From assembly GCA_013399875.1 (NCBI GenBank), contig VXAZ01006779.1:1271648-1335647 (forward strand): DNA of 64,000 bases. Direction: 5' to 3'. The notes under the pieces were generated by a model. The model was not told where the DNA came from. It saw only the letters and a list, made by a program, of their open reading frames with translations, and made no database searches. Source of the stretch: Gymnorhina tibicen. Taxonomy: Eukaryota > Chordata > Aves > Passeriformes > Artamidae. Positions within the stretch are counted from its first letter, which is position 1, and each line of letters begins with the position of its first letter. Both the position numbers and the translations under genes were made by a program. Shown piece by piece: positions 1 to 11,500 of the stretch.

Positions 1-745
1 ATCTTTGAAGAAGCAAGAGACTGCTCTCCTGAAGTCCAGGGGTGTAAGCTTGTTTTTCACTTTGCTCCCTCTCCTAAGTTCCTGAACTTCACCGTTTCAG
101 GTTCACTGCAGCCAAGGCTACATTTAAGCATCCCATTCCCAATGAGATCCTCCTTTTCAGTGAGGCAGAAGTCCAGCAGAGCACATCTCTTTGCTGGTTC
201 TCTCTATCACTTGGAACAGGAAGTTTTCGTCAATTCACTGCAGGAAACTGCTGGATTCCTTATGTTCTGTTGTGCTGCCCCTCCAGGAGATATCAGGATA
301 CTTAAAGTCCCCCCAGAGGACTAAGATGTGCAAATGTGAGGCTGCTGTTCTCTGTCTCTAGAGGCCTCAACCACTTGTTCCTCCTGGTCAGGTAGCAAGT
401 AGCAGACACCCGCTATAATGTCTCCTCTGCCAGCCCTCTCTTAAATCCTAATACATAAACTGTCATTTGGCTCCTCACTCATCCTCAGGCAGAGCTCAAC
501 ACACTCGAGATGTTCTGTCACATAGAAGGCAACTCACTCTACTCATCCTTCTGGCCTGTCCTTTCTAAAGATCCTGTATCCGTCCATTTCAACACTCTAG
601 TTATGAGAGTCATCCCACCACACCTCCACGATCCCATCAAGATTGTTGCCTTGCTGCTGGTGTTACCAGGATTCCTTTCGTGTGGATCATGTTTGTTACT
701 GTCAGGCATTGAACACAGTCTACTGGATGATGAGCTGGTCACCTG
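1..745 (-). mobile_element. CR1 LINE fragment, ORF2 endonuclease region, broken
   Basis: Read on the minus strand this is part of the apurinic-type endonuclease domain of a CR1 (chicken repeat 1) non-LTR retrotransposon, the enzyme that nicks genomic DNA to prime reverse transcription. Around 612-636 one minus frame gives VEVWWD, the counterpart of the family's E-T-W-W-D motif, followed after a stop by EMDGYRIFRKDR, also typical. The segment then continues through the rest of the domain to the left edge of the window, so the copy is cut by the window boundary. Frames are interrupted by stops and shifts, so it is a dead relic. The plus-strand open frames here are only shadows. The right end at about 745 is where resemblance fades; G+C is higher than in the DNA that follows. 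Confidence 0.85.
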
Positions 746-1845
746 AGGTAAAAAAGTCAGGGTAACAAAAAAAAGACCCCAAACCCCAAAAACAAACAAA
801 AAACCCACACATTACCGTGTCTCATGACTGTTTCTTTCAGAGAGGATAGCTCTAAGTGGCATCCTAAAGAGGGAAAACTTGCACCTGAATGAAGAAAATC
901 TGAGTACATGGATTCTGCCTCCTCATCGCAGGTGGCTTTGTACAAAAGCACTGTCCATGAAACAGCCAGCCTTTAGGAACTGGCTACCATGGAACTTAAA
1001 AATCATCATCTTTTTTGTGGCATAAAGCTCTGAATCTATGTGTGTCACAAACCCATAATTTCACTTTACAGTAACTCAGAGCTCAGTTCAGCCTCTTCTT
1101 ACACCTACTAATAGTTTATGATTTATGCTTTATGGTCTACCCCTTTACACCATAATCAGAGATGATAAAATTATTATAATGAGCATTTGCAGATGTTTCT
1201 CTGTCTAGAAATATTTCTTTTTGAACAGATTTTTATACCACCTCTCTTCCTTTTGCAAGCATTTAGAAATCAGAGCTGGGTCAAAGTCTGAGTCTCATTT
1301 TTATCCTTTGGGAACTGTATAGAATATTAAATCTCTAATTCCCTTTTGAGTCAAGGACTGTGAAATGAGAGAAAGCTCAGAAGGAGCCTTTAGCCTCTTA
1401 TTTTCCCTTCCCCTTCCCTTCCCTTCCCTAAAATTTTTTTTATTAACAACTTAATTCAGCCTATGAAAAAAGAGAAAATACTGTGGTTAATGCTTGTCAA
1501 CAGAATGACTGAATTTTGTGTAAGTCACTGGTGTATTACATTATTTGATACAAGAGAATGTGATGTCAATAAATATCAAGCAGATTTCCTGATGTAAACT
1601 GGTGGTTTACAATTTACTTTCTTAATTATCATTAAAAATAGCCAAAATTAAGTTTCACAAGACACAGTTACTTGAAACCAGTAATGTCTGTGTTCCAACT
1701 TATCTATCCCAAGTAATTTAAAGATCATGGTGACTGGAATCAGATTGGCATTCTATCTGGTTTTTTTTTGCCTTACCTGATTATGATGTTGAATATGCAA
1801 GCACTAGTATTTTGGAGAAGTCTATTGATAGACATTTTGTGGAAA
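746..1845. other. Unassigned AT-rich DNA
   Basis: No gene or recognisable repeat. It begins with an A/AC-rich stretch (about 770-812) and holds a short pyrimidine tract of CCCTT units at about 1400-1430. Confidence 0.6.
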
Positions 1846-2761
1846 AGTAACTGGGGGTAAAAAGAGAGTCATACAACAATTATAGGGGAAAGTACAATTG
1901 CTACTCCCTGGATGGAACGTGGTCAACATATCTGACCTCCCACACACAATACAATTTCAGGAGGACTAAACAGGGGGTGGAGTGGAGTGGAAACACCATG
2001 TCCAGACTCAGTTGAAATCCTTGCAGAGGAGGGAACTCAGTGGTAACTTTTAGCTGATAAGCTGCATAACAGCTGAAAACCAAGGGAGATAAAGGAAAAT
2101 GACCTGCTGCTCAATCAGCAACCATGGTGAAATCACTGTCCTTGGACTGATGCATGTCCCCATCCCATGGTTATCTCAGATACCATACTGAGATACCCAC
2201 CCCAAAGGTATGACCATCCCTCGCTGACTAAGATGTATGACAAAAGTAACTCAAGCTCCCCCTAAAAGCAAAGAATATAAAAGTAAGTTAAGAATGGGCT
2301 GAACCTGTCCCTTTCCCCACGGGAACAAGAACTGTGCTATATATGTGCTGAATGATTATCTTGTGCTAGCTTTTTGTAAGGATTAGATCTTGTTACTATT
2401 TCACTTTAAATACATTTTTGCAATCAGATGCTATCACCAACAGTCTTTGAACCTTAACTTGTCACAATTTTATTAATTAAGAGCGTTATTCTGTAAACCA
2501 TTAATGCGAGTCCTTCGAGAGCACTGGCAGTCGCTGGTAGTGGGTAAAGGTGTGGAGACCCAAGAGGGGGTCTCTCTCTTTGGAGCGTGACCCTGAACAA
2601 GTTGGTTGAGCCGCCCTCTGATCTGTGAACTGCTCAGTGAAGGGTCCCCGTAACAGGGCATTGACAGACAGGTCGGGCACGAGGGGTCTCGGCTTTACTG
2701 GGGCTCTGACAGACTGATCAAACACTGAGGGTTTGAGAAAATCTCCCCTTTTCACATGACA
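1846..2761 (+). mobile_element. LTR-like dispersed repeat, copy A
   Basis: A segment that is clearly homologous, in inverted orientation, to 42880-43440. Shared blocks include GATAAAGGAAAATG (about 2088) and TTGGACTGATGCATGTCCCC (about 2143), so it is repetitive. A TATA-like TATAAAAG lies at about 2277, with a GC-rich run from 2510 to 2760 after it, a layout that fits U3, R and U5 of a retroviral LTR followed by leader. The 3' limit could be the TGTCACA at about 2460 or the CACATGACA at about 2753-2761; I could not find a target-site duplication that settles it. The GC-rich tail has an 84-codon minus open frame resembling nothing I know. Family not identified. Confidence 0.55.
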
Positions 2762-4318
2762 TCTTCGGAAAAAAAAAGATTTAAAATGAAAGTCAGTGTT
2801 AGATTTTTACTCCCCAACTTCTGCAGAATTCTGGTTATTTACTTAGGTGTTTGTTGGTTTATTATATACTTCTGAGCTTATGGGGATTCATGAATCCATT
2901 ATTGTTTTTCTTTCAAGCACTGAGCCTCCTTTTTCACACCTTTGTGACAATAGCTCAAAGTCAAAAGAAACTGTGCAACTCTTTGGTTTAATTAATTTCC
3001 AATATAATCTAAGGACTTTCACAACTGTTTATTTTTTGTTGATTTTGTACAACAAGGTTACAGTCAGGTATCAATTCCGGAGAACTCATGAAGCCATCCT
3101 CTAACTATTTTTGTCAGGAAACTAGAAATTCTCACCTAATTTTTCTACACCCCAATTATGTGTTTAATGTCTTTCAGGATTTGGTGCTTCTTTTTCTTTC
3201 TCCCCAAGTAATTCATTTTTTATCTTCACCTCTTCTATATTAGCGTCTTAAGAATCATACTTTTAAATTGCCATGTAAGTAAACAGGAAAAAAAGTTCTG
3301 AAATAAATCTTGTGTTGTAGCAATAAAAGAAAAATATATATGCCTTGTTGTAGCTCACTGTTCATCTTTTTGGAAGTGGATAAAAAGTTAACCTTGTTAA
3401 TTTTTCTTACACACAGCAGAAGTTAGGGCTGTCTTTCATTAGGCAATAGCACTGAATGCTGAAATCTATTCCCTTTTGTTGGATTTCTGTACACATGCAA
3501 ATAAAAATGCTCTCCTCCACAAAGTCATATTCTCTATATAATTGCGAAGGCCAGCTTTTCATAGCATTATATAATAGGGAGGTGCTCTCTCAAATATTAT
3601 CGTTTGGTGGTTCAGTGCAGCACTTTCATAGCATACACCTTAATGTAGCATGTAAAAGTGTAATAGACCATTACTGCATTCAGATATATCTCCAGATCAG
3701 TGATCAGGTAAAACTTTAAATGGAAGGAAAGTCTGCTCAAATAGCTCTAATCTACTTGTCTCTCTGCAGCTACAAAAATATTAGTGAGCCTTCAACATAA
3801 AATTTCTCCATTCTTTCCTTTCAGGAAAAGAACTGTCACCTGGGGAAAACAAATGTATAAATATTTTTCCAATACTCATTTGTATCCTGTCAGATATGAC
3901 AGCTGGAAAGGATTTTGGAGTGTTGAATTTTTGCTTATTTGTTTGTTCATTTGTTTGGTTTAAATTAAAGTGCATGCATCTATGCTGTTTACAAAGATTT
4001 GTGCATCTCCAGGTTTACTTCACCTCATCAAATGGGAGTATGAATGATTATCAGGAAGTTGCTTTTAAATAACTTTTGTGAGATAGCATTTTTATTTCTA
4101 TCAAGAGGCTTATGCATAAAGATACCTACAAGATAAAGATTTTTTTATAAGGAGAGTGGACTTGCATAATACTGAGAATCAAATCTAGTCACACATTTTT
4201 CTCAGTTCACAAACCACAGTGATGGAAAATAAGATCAAATATATAAATGAAAATAAGAATGAGAAACAAAACAATATATAAATAATTCACAGTCTAAATA
4301 CTACAGAAAACAAAAGGA
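2762..4318. other. Unassigned AT-rich DNA
   Basis: No gene, repeat family or RNA signature recognised. Short open frames at 2847-3104 and 3456-3719 have AT-driven composition and no known motif. Confidence 0.6.
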
Positions 4319-5107
4319 AAGAAAGCTGGGAGGAGTAGCCAATACCCCAGAGGGCTGTGCAGCCTTTCAGAAGGACCTCAACAGGTTGGAGAGATGGGCA
4401 GAGAAGAACCTTCTGAAATTCAACAAAAGCAAGTGCAGGTACGTGCCCCTGAGCAAGAATAACCCCATGCAGCAGGACAGACTGGGGACTGGAAAGCAGC
4501 TCTGTGGAGAAGGACCTGGCAGCCCTGCTGGACAACAAGCTGTGAATGAGCCAACAGTGTGTCCTGGTGGCCAAGAAGATCAATGTTACCCTGGGGTGCA
4601 TTAGGAAGGGCATTGCCAGCAGGTCGAGGGAGGCCCCTTCACTCAGCCCTGGTGAAGCCACATCTGGAGTGCTGTGTCCAGTTCTGGGCTTCTCAGTACA
4701 AGAGAGGCAGGGGGCTCCTGGAGCAGGTCTAGCAGAGGGCAGCAAAAATGAGCCTGTTCGGTCTTGAGAAGTGATGACAGAAATGAGGTCTTACCAGTGT
4801 AAAAAAGTGTCTGAAGGGAGGGTGGCAAGAAGATTGAGCCAGGCTCTTCCCAGTGATGCTGGGCAATGGGAAGGGAACAGGCAGAAACTGATGCACAGGA
4901 AGTTCCACCTGTGAGGAAGAACTTCTTTACTGTGTGGCTGTCTGTGCCCAGAGAGGTTGTGCAGTCTCCCTCACCAGAGATACTCAGGAACACGCTAGAT
5001 GCCAGTCCTGTGCAATGTGCTCTAGGATGGTCCTGCTTGCCCAGGGAGGTTGAACCAGATGACCCACTGTGGTCCCTTACAACCTTACCCATCCTGTGTG
5101 AAATAAA
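4319..5107 (+). mobile_element. CR1 LINE, ORF2 C-terminus and 3' end
   Basis: A plus-strand CR1 copy covering the last part of the reverse-transcriptase ORF to the 3' end. Telltale pieces are the run translating as RWAEKNLLKFNKSKC (from about 4388), the [12 protein letters not shown] run (about 4549), and near the end VRKNFFTVW then PREVVQSPSPEIL (about 4914-4990). These lie in different frames because of indels, so the copy cannot make protein. The block between about 4740 and 4860 is shortened relative to other copies. It ends near the usual CR1 3' terminus, and like other CR1 copies shows no target-site duplication. A second CR1 tail faces it at 5336. Confidence 0.92.
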
Positions 5108-5335
5108 GTTATTTTCTGCTAGCTCTTTTGTGCTGGTAGGAAATTGGACTTCTTGTATCAAGGGATACACCGCAAAAAAAAACCTTAAAAGCATAATATG
5201 TCAGCATATCATTATACTGACATGATGTGTCTTTTAATACTGGAAAATAATAAACACATAAAATAGTTTATAAAATTAAAATATTCATTTGAAATATTTC
5301 TGGGCTTCTTCCAATAAACATGAAAACCTGAAAAT

Positions 5336-5432
5336 GATCATAGAAAAGCAGAATGTTAAGGATTGAAAGGGACCTTAAAGATCATGTAGTCCCCTCTAAT
5401 TGTGACATTCACGGCATTCAGGTGACACAATC
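5336..5432 (-). mobile_element. CR1 LINE 3' tail, short
   Basis: Starts with ATCATAGAA and continues with GAAAGGGACCTTAAAGATCAT, the reverse complement of the conserved CR1 3' UTR. Only about 100 bp survives, as is common for strongly 5'-truncated CR1 insertions. Confidence 0.75.
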
Positions 5433-6540
5433 TGATTATTACTGAGCGTGAAAAGTGTTTGGAAAGAAAGAAGCTAAAAGATGGGAAAGGAAAGAATAGA
5501 TACCACAGCAATTAATTCTAAGATTGTTCACTTCATCATTCAAAGTCCTGAGTCCTCTATGTTGTGTATGAATATGACTTACAGTAATATATGTAATGTA
5601 TTGGGAAAAAAATGGTTCAAATAATTATTTTTTTTTCTTTAAATAAGAAAATCCAGTACAGCAAGAAAAATGGGTTTTGACATGAAAAACACCAGGGAAA
5701 TTGTAAGAAAACTGCACAGATTCAGGAAAAAAAAAAGATAATTCAAGACACGTAACTTAGTTATGTGCCTACTTTCCTAGATATGATTTCCACAGTATGA
5801 AATAACACAACTCTTTAAGTTCTTTAAAGTTCTGTGAAGGAAAACTGGGCCTACCATAAGTCTCTGTAAACTAAACTATACTCTAAACCTTTTCTGATTT
5901 ATTTGCAACTATTAACTTGAGCCAGAGTATGCTACACTGAAAACTAGCTGAAGTTAGTGTCGCTCATTTGAAAAACATGAGAGGTTGAGACTCCGTAATA
6001 TATTGGCAGGAAATGAAATACACAGAATGTGTAGCTGTAGGAACACTCATGCCATGCATAGTGTTTTAGTGAGCACAAAACAAGCTGAAAGATAAAGAAG
6101 TGGAGAATTCTATATTCTGTATCTCCCTGATCTGAATGATGAACTGCAAGCTAAAGTAGATAATCTCTGAGAATGATTTAAAGTGTCTATAAACTAGCTA
6201 GATAACTAAGTTAGTAAAATACTTTAACCATATTGTCAACTGGAAGTCACTCAATACATCTAATAGTAGTTTAATTACCTTCTGGGATAGTCAAAAGAAT
6301 GCCCAAATTTTGAATAATGTCAGTGAAGACACAGGAGATGTTTTTAATGGCGGTATACTGTCTTTGCAAATCTGAAAGAGAGACAGTTCCTGGAGTTGTA
6401 TCCCAGGATTGGTCAATTTCTGATTATTTCAAAATATCCCCAAGTTACTATCTGAAAACACATGAAGTAAAAGCTATTTGCTCAGAGAAGATTTTAGGCT
6501 TTTAGGTTTTACATTCTCTCTGAAGTAAGGCATCAAGAAC
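5433..6540. other. Unassigned AT-rich DNA
   Basis: Nothing recognisable. The open frame at 6317-6505 has no known motif. Confidence 0.6.
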
Positions 6541-6566
6541 TACACACACACACACACACACACACA
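6541..6566 (+). repeat. (CA)n microsatellite
   Basis: An uninterrupted run of about 12 CA units, likely length-variable between individuals. Confidence 0.97.
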
Positions 6567-9500
6567 GAAACCAAGCAATCACCTCAAGGTTCTGAGGTCT
6601 AATCTTCCTTCCACTATTTTGTTCCACTTTTCCTTTCCCCTCTCTTCATTTGCAGGGAAGCTTAAGATGGATATGGGATAGGGTACAAAACTCGTGTCAC
6701 AACAAAAAAAACTCATCTATTTTATAATTTCTGCTAAGTTATCTATACACCTTGAAAAATTAGTAGAAAGAATGTAAAGAAAGTTACAAAAAGTATGAAA
6801 TGCATTTGAATATACACATAATTAAAAGTCAGGAAGAGCTGGCAGAGACGTCTGCAAGATTGAAATGTTGGCTTAAGCATTTTCAGCTATGAATGTATGA
6901 AAGTGCTTCTAGTATCTCAAGTAACTCTCAAGAAATATTTTTTATACTGTATCAAATATGCTCTGTCTAATAAGGTTTTAAACCTTCTACATCACTCAGA
7001 AAATCACCCACTGGGACACTCCTGAAAGTGACATGAGGAAAAAGTGTGAGTTAAAGTGAAACTCTCAAGAGAAAATGACATTGAATCTTCTAGAAATACA
7101 TATTACTTGAAATATTCAAATTTTATTTATGATAAGGAAATAATAATCAGAACTTTCTCCTAACTCTGTTTACTTGGCAAAGTGCTAGCAAGGTAAAACC
7201 AGAAAATATCTAACACATTATGAAAGAGACACATTACCTTCAATCAATTAAGAAATGGTAAATATTTGGATTTGTCAAACAGACATATTCAGATAGAAAA
7301 CCAAAGAAAAAAAATGACAAACTCCAACATTTATATAATGGCAAATTGCTACAGCAGATCTTTGCAGATTTCACATACAGCTACACAGATATAGATACCT
7401 ATACAGATCTGGGCTGAGATTCCCAAACCAGTTCTTGATAACTGAGTAAAAGTAGATAGAAAAGAAAATTAGAGAAAATTAGGTATCAGTTCAGGAAATC
7501 ATGCTACCACAAGAATTTACATCATTGAAGGTTTTAAAGAAGTGGTCCCTTTCTGAAACTCCAATATAGAAGACGTTCTTATCAACTGTATTATATTAAA
7601 TCAATGACTAAACATATCACTGCACCATGAACAAGACCTATGCAACCCCAAAACCCCATATGTAAGCCCCATATTTGACATGAAATTATATCAGCAAATA
7701 CTCTAGTTGAAAAAAATGGCAGATGCCCGCATTTTGTAAAGAAGCTGACTCTTTCCTTTGACTAAGCATGTTTTTAACCATTTATATCACAAATAGCAAC
7801 ATTTCTAGACAAGGTTAAAAAAACCAAAACAAAATAAAACAAAACAAAGGCAACAAAAAAAACCAAAAACAAAAACAAAACCAGGAGAGCAGTATGTTAG
7901 GAAAAAATATCTTAATTTCCAATATCAGAGACCAGATTAATTCAAAATTTCAGTCATTTAGCAACTGTTTTTCTCTCTTTGATGAGTACAAATGTTCCCA
8001 GGACACATAGGCAATATATAAGTTAAAATGATGACTATGGCACCAAATACACTCACGGTTTGTGACCTTGGAATCTGTTTTTATTACAGCTTAAAAATTC
8101 CTTAGGTCAAATTAAAAATACTGGAAACAAAGACTGCCAGTATCTTACTGGTTATGGGATAAGATTATTCTTCAAATGAAAGCCAAGTACTGACAGTCTC
8201 AGTAAGGAAAAAAAAAGGAAAAAAAAGGAAAAATACTTGACAGAGTTTATTGTACACTAATTTTTTTTTACGTATTGTATTTCAATCAGTCATTGGAGCT
8301 TTTAATGCATCTCAGCCTGTAAACAATGCAGCAGTAGTACAGAACATTAAGCAACAGTGGATTATACTGAACAATGGTACATGTCCTTTGAGATCTTTTC
8401 GCCCACTATTTCTCAGCCAAAAATTTCCAGTAAGAATTGCATTACACAACTCCTAACATGGTTGGAAATTTTAGCTACGTGGTTGTTAAAAGATCTAGTT
8501 TTGATGCCTCTAATAGATTATCAGGAACCTGCAATGACTGGTACATTTGGAAACATGTTCCTCTGAATGCAAACTATATTACGAAAACTATCTAGTGTTT
8601 TTATGGGTAAATTTATTTTCTCCCAACTGCATGTTTTTGGTTTTTTTCCCTCAAATCTAGAATAAGAGCCGTCAGTAGCCTAGGATTAACTTACATATAT
8701 TCTCTCCAGCAATTTCAACATTAGGTGAAAATAATTTCATGGTCAGAAAAGAAACCAGATATTGTGTTGAATTTCTCTGAGACCTTCTACACCATGACAA
8801 ATATAAAATTACATAAATACATATCAGGTAGCTAACAGTTGTCATGTTTTATATGTACATCATTTAAAATCAGATCATCATTCTAACTTCACTGAGCTGA
8901 GTAGTCAACCTTAAGTCCCCTCTTATTCATTTTTGCATTGCACAGCAGAACACAGATTAAATCCAATGCTAATATCAGTTCAGGCTGGTGAAGTCTACAT
9001 AGCCCAGTGAACTGGGAAAATACTACCTCTGATTCCTATAGCAATGCAGCTCCATTGGCATGGCATCAGTCCTGGGCTAGTTATGCTTCCCACTCACAGT
9101 TAATCAACTCAGGCCCAGCATAATGCAGCTGGGAAGTTCAAATTACAGACACAGTTCATGCCAAGAGTTCAGAGGTTGGGTCTCTCTGTTGCATTGTATG
9201 GTAAAGTGAAGATGTGCTCCACTGTAGGAATACAAACCTACAGTAATACAAGATGGAAGAAACAGCTGTGCTATAAAGATATATTTAGGGCATAAACCAT
9301 ATATGAAGAATACCTTTCACAAACCCATTAAAAACTCATGTGAAAAAAAGTAGTTCTTTATTAAAATCGGTATAATCATAAATTATTTCCTTACAAACCA
9401 AATGAAAGTAATATGAAATTTTCTAATCCTTTAACTTAAAAACATTACGACTGTGGAAAAAGAATATATAAAACCAAAAATTATTTTCAAGCTAAAAAAT

Positions 9501-10572
9501 TTTAATGATTCTGTCTTTATTCAACTTTTAGAAACAACTACTTTATTTTTATTGACATAACTTTTTCCACTAAGAGATTTCAATTGAAAATAACCTTTCT
9601 AAATACTGTTTTGTTTTTCGGCTTGCTCCTTTTAATTAAACTGCACATTCCAGAAGAAAATACAGACTACTTTCTGAATATTAATTATAATTCCCTTGAA
9701 GTCTCTCAGGTCATTAAAATATGATTAGCTAAAGGCTTTTCCTAGGTGAAATGAATAATAAACATCAAATATACAGATCCATTTCAAGTCTACAGTGATT
9801 ATCTTGTTGGGATTCAGTTAATGAGAAAAATCTATCTCTGTTGGTTCAGTGACATGGATGAATATTTCAATTCCCGAAGATGCACAGCATGACAAACATA
9901 AATCACAACACCTGGAGTATCAAGTTAGCCACCTCACACTGAAGGGTCTGCAAACTACTGAGAACCTCACAGGTATTCCTGCTGAGTATATTACCTAAAC
10001 TCTCCTCTTCCTTAATTATTTTTATCAGATTACTTTAAATCAGCCCTGTGCTGAAGCTTATTAAAAAATGAATCTTGTTTCCACGACAATAAATTTGTTT
10101 TACCAGCTTGGAATAAATGGATACACAAAAGCACTTGCAATTTTTTTTTTTATTTCTTCTTAGATGTAAGCAGGATTCAGATAAATCTGTCCAGGAAGTG
10201 TGATATGCAACATTTCATCACTTCTTTAGTATTTCCAAATGCTCCTTCTGAGGGGTTAGCCATAGTTCCAGTTAGAAAGAAATGTTACAATTATCATTAT
10301 CAATCTGTATGAGGTTTTAAGGGACATATTTGCATAGTTATATTCAATTAACACCATCAGGAAATGGGGCAATATTATATTACCCACTATCTAGGGAAAC
10401 CTTCCATCCAGGAATGGTCTGAAACCATCTCATCTTCATGGAAATTAGACCACAGCAACACCTGTAACAACTCGGCTCAGGTGATGACCCCTGGGACCTT
10501 TGGGAAAGTCTAGAGCCAGGAAGATTTACCCTCAAGGATACAGTATCCAATTAAGGTACATTTAAACAAACT
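6567..10572. other. Unassigned AT-rich DNA
   Basis: About 4 kb without a gene or identifiable transposon. It contains an A-rich AAAC-type stretch at about 7816-7882, a run of AAAAAAGG-type units at about 8203-8233, and somewhat less AT-rich unique-looking DNA at about 8940-9230. The two short open frames at 8250-8566 overlap each other in different frames and show no known motif. Confidence 0.6.
7816..7882 (+). repeat. A-rich low-complexity tract
   Basis: Runs of AAAC and AAAAC units with few other bases. Similar tracts lie at about 770-812 and 45268-45345. They could be decayed poly(A) tails or simple-sequence growth. Confidence 0.8.
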
Positions 10573-11016
10573 TGTGAAAAACGAGGTTCACTCTCCTGTT
10601 AGAATTTAAAAGTTTTAATAAAGAGACAATAAGGGACAAAAACAATTAAGCAAAATTTACAGTGCTGGGTACCCTTGGCACACAGCCAAGAGCACACCTG
10701 CTATTGCAAGGACACCCTTTACATACCTTTATTATTGCATCAGCCTAATGCATATCCACAAACAATTATGCATATTCAAACTTTTCCTCAAACTAGTTTA
10801 CATTTTCTAGGAACTGTTTAGCATGGCTCCTCCTCCGGTCCACCTTTTTAGAGCATGCGTATTCCTTGGCTGTGGTTTTAGTCCGTTTTTGTTATCACCT
10901 CCAGCTCGGGCTTTGGTCCATGGTGTCTGCAGACAGTAGCTGCTGATAGCTGGCGTGTCAGTAGCAGGGGCCTTCGTTATACGTTCACTGGGAGTTATCC
11001 AACCAAGCAGACAGTT
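10573..11016 (-). mobile_element. Endogenous retrovirus LTR (solo or partial)
   Basis: Read on the minus strand, the segment ends in ...CGTTTTTCACA (10573 on the plus strand is TGTGAAAAACG), and just inside this a CTTTATTAAAA block could carry the polyadenylation signal. A run of TATGCATA/ATGCATTAGG elements lies upstream, an arrangement I associate with an avian LTR class. The 10800-11015 part is GC-richer and could be the start of U3 or adjoining internal sequence. The right limit is uncertain (CAGACA at about 11011-11016 or TTTACA at about 10798-10803) and no matching target-site duplication was found. Confidence 0.55.
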
Positions 11017-11049
11017 CAATTACCACAAGCATAACTATATCAGCTATTT

Positions 11050-11110
11050 TACTACTATTAACAGAAATAAAGAAAATAAAGAAATAAATACTACTATAAC
11101 AGAAATAAAG
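11050..11110 (+). repeat. Two near-identical 22-23 bp direct repeats
   Basis: TACTACTATTAACAG followed by AAATAAAG at 11050-11072 recurs at 11089-11110 with a single T missing. The two are separated by AAATAAAG-like filler, giving a period of about 39 bp. Confidence 0.85.
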
Positions 11111-11225
11111 GCATTAGCTATTGTTACAAAAAAAACCCTATATCCTTATAGTAAAACTACTTTAGCATTATACATATAGCATCCTTCTAATACTTGCGGA
11201 AAGCCAGTATTATAATATGCATTTA

Positions 11226-11500
11226 TAACAAACTGGACATAGACAGGGCTGTGGGACCTGATGGGATGCACCCCATAGTGCTGAGAGAGTTGGCTGGTGT
11301 CACTGTGAGGTCACTCTCAGTTGTGTTGTAAATGACACGACAGCTGGGGGAGATAGCCAGGGACAGGGAGAAAGCAAATGTCACAGCCATCAGCAAGAAG
11401 GTAAAAAAAAATATCCAGGGAATCACTGGCCAGTAAGCCTCACCTCCATCCCTGTAAAGGTGGTGGAGCAGGCAGCACGTCTGGAAATGGATTTCAGTTC
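11226..11500 (+). mobile_element. CR1 LINE fragment, N-terminal reverse-transcriptase part
   Basis: In one frame from about 11229 the DNA reads KLDIDRAVGPDGMHPIVLREL, in which GPDGMHPIVLREL is the conserved entry of the CR1 reverse transcriptase. Later, the DNA for 'ITGQ/PVSLTSIP' (about 11425-11455) matches the next conserved block. The frame is broken by a poly(A)-like insertion at 11401-11410, so it is a relic. Both ends are truncated. Confidence 0.82.

Noticed and set aside
4287..5225. Open frames of 119-183 codons on both strands
   Set aside because: The plus-strand pieces are broken CR1 ORF2; the minus-strand ones are their shadows.
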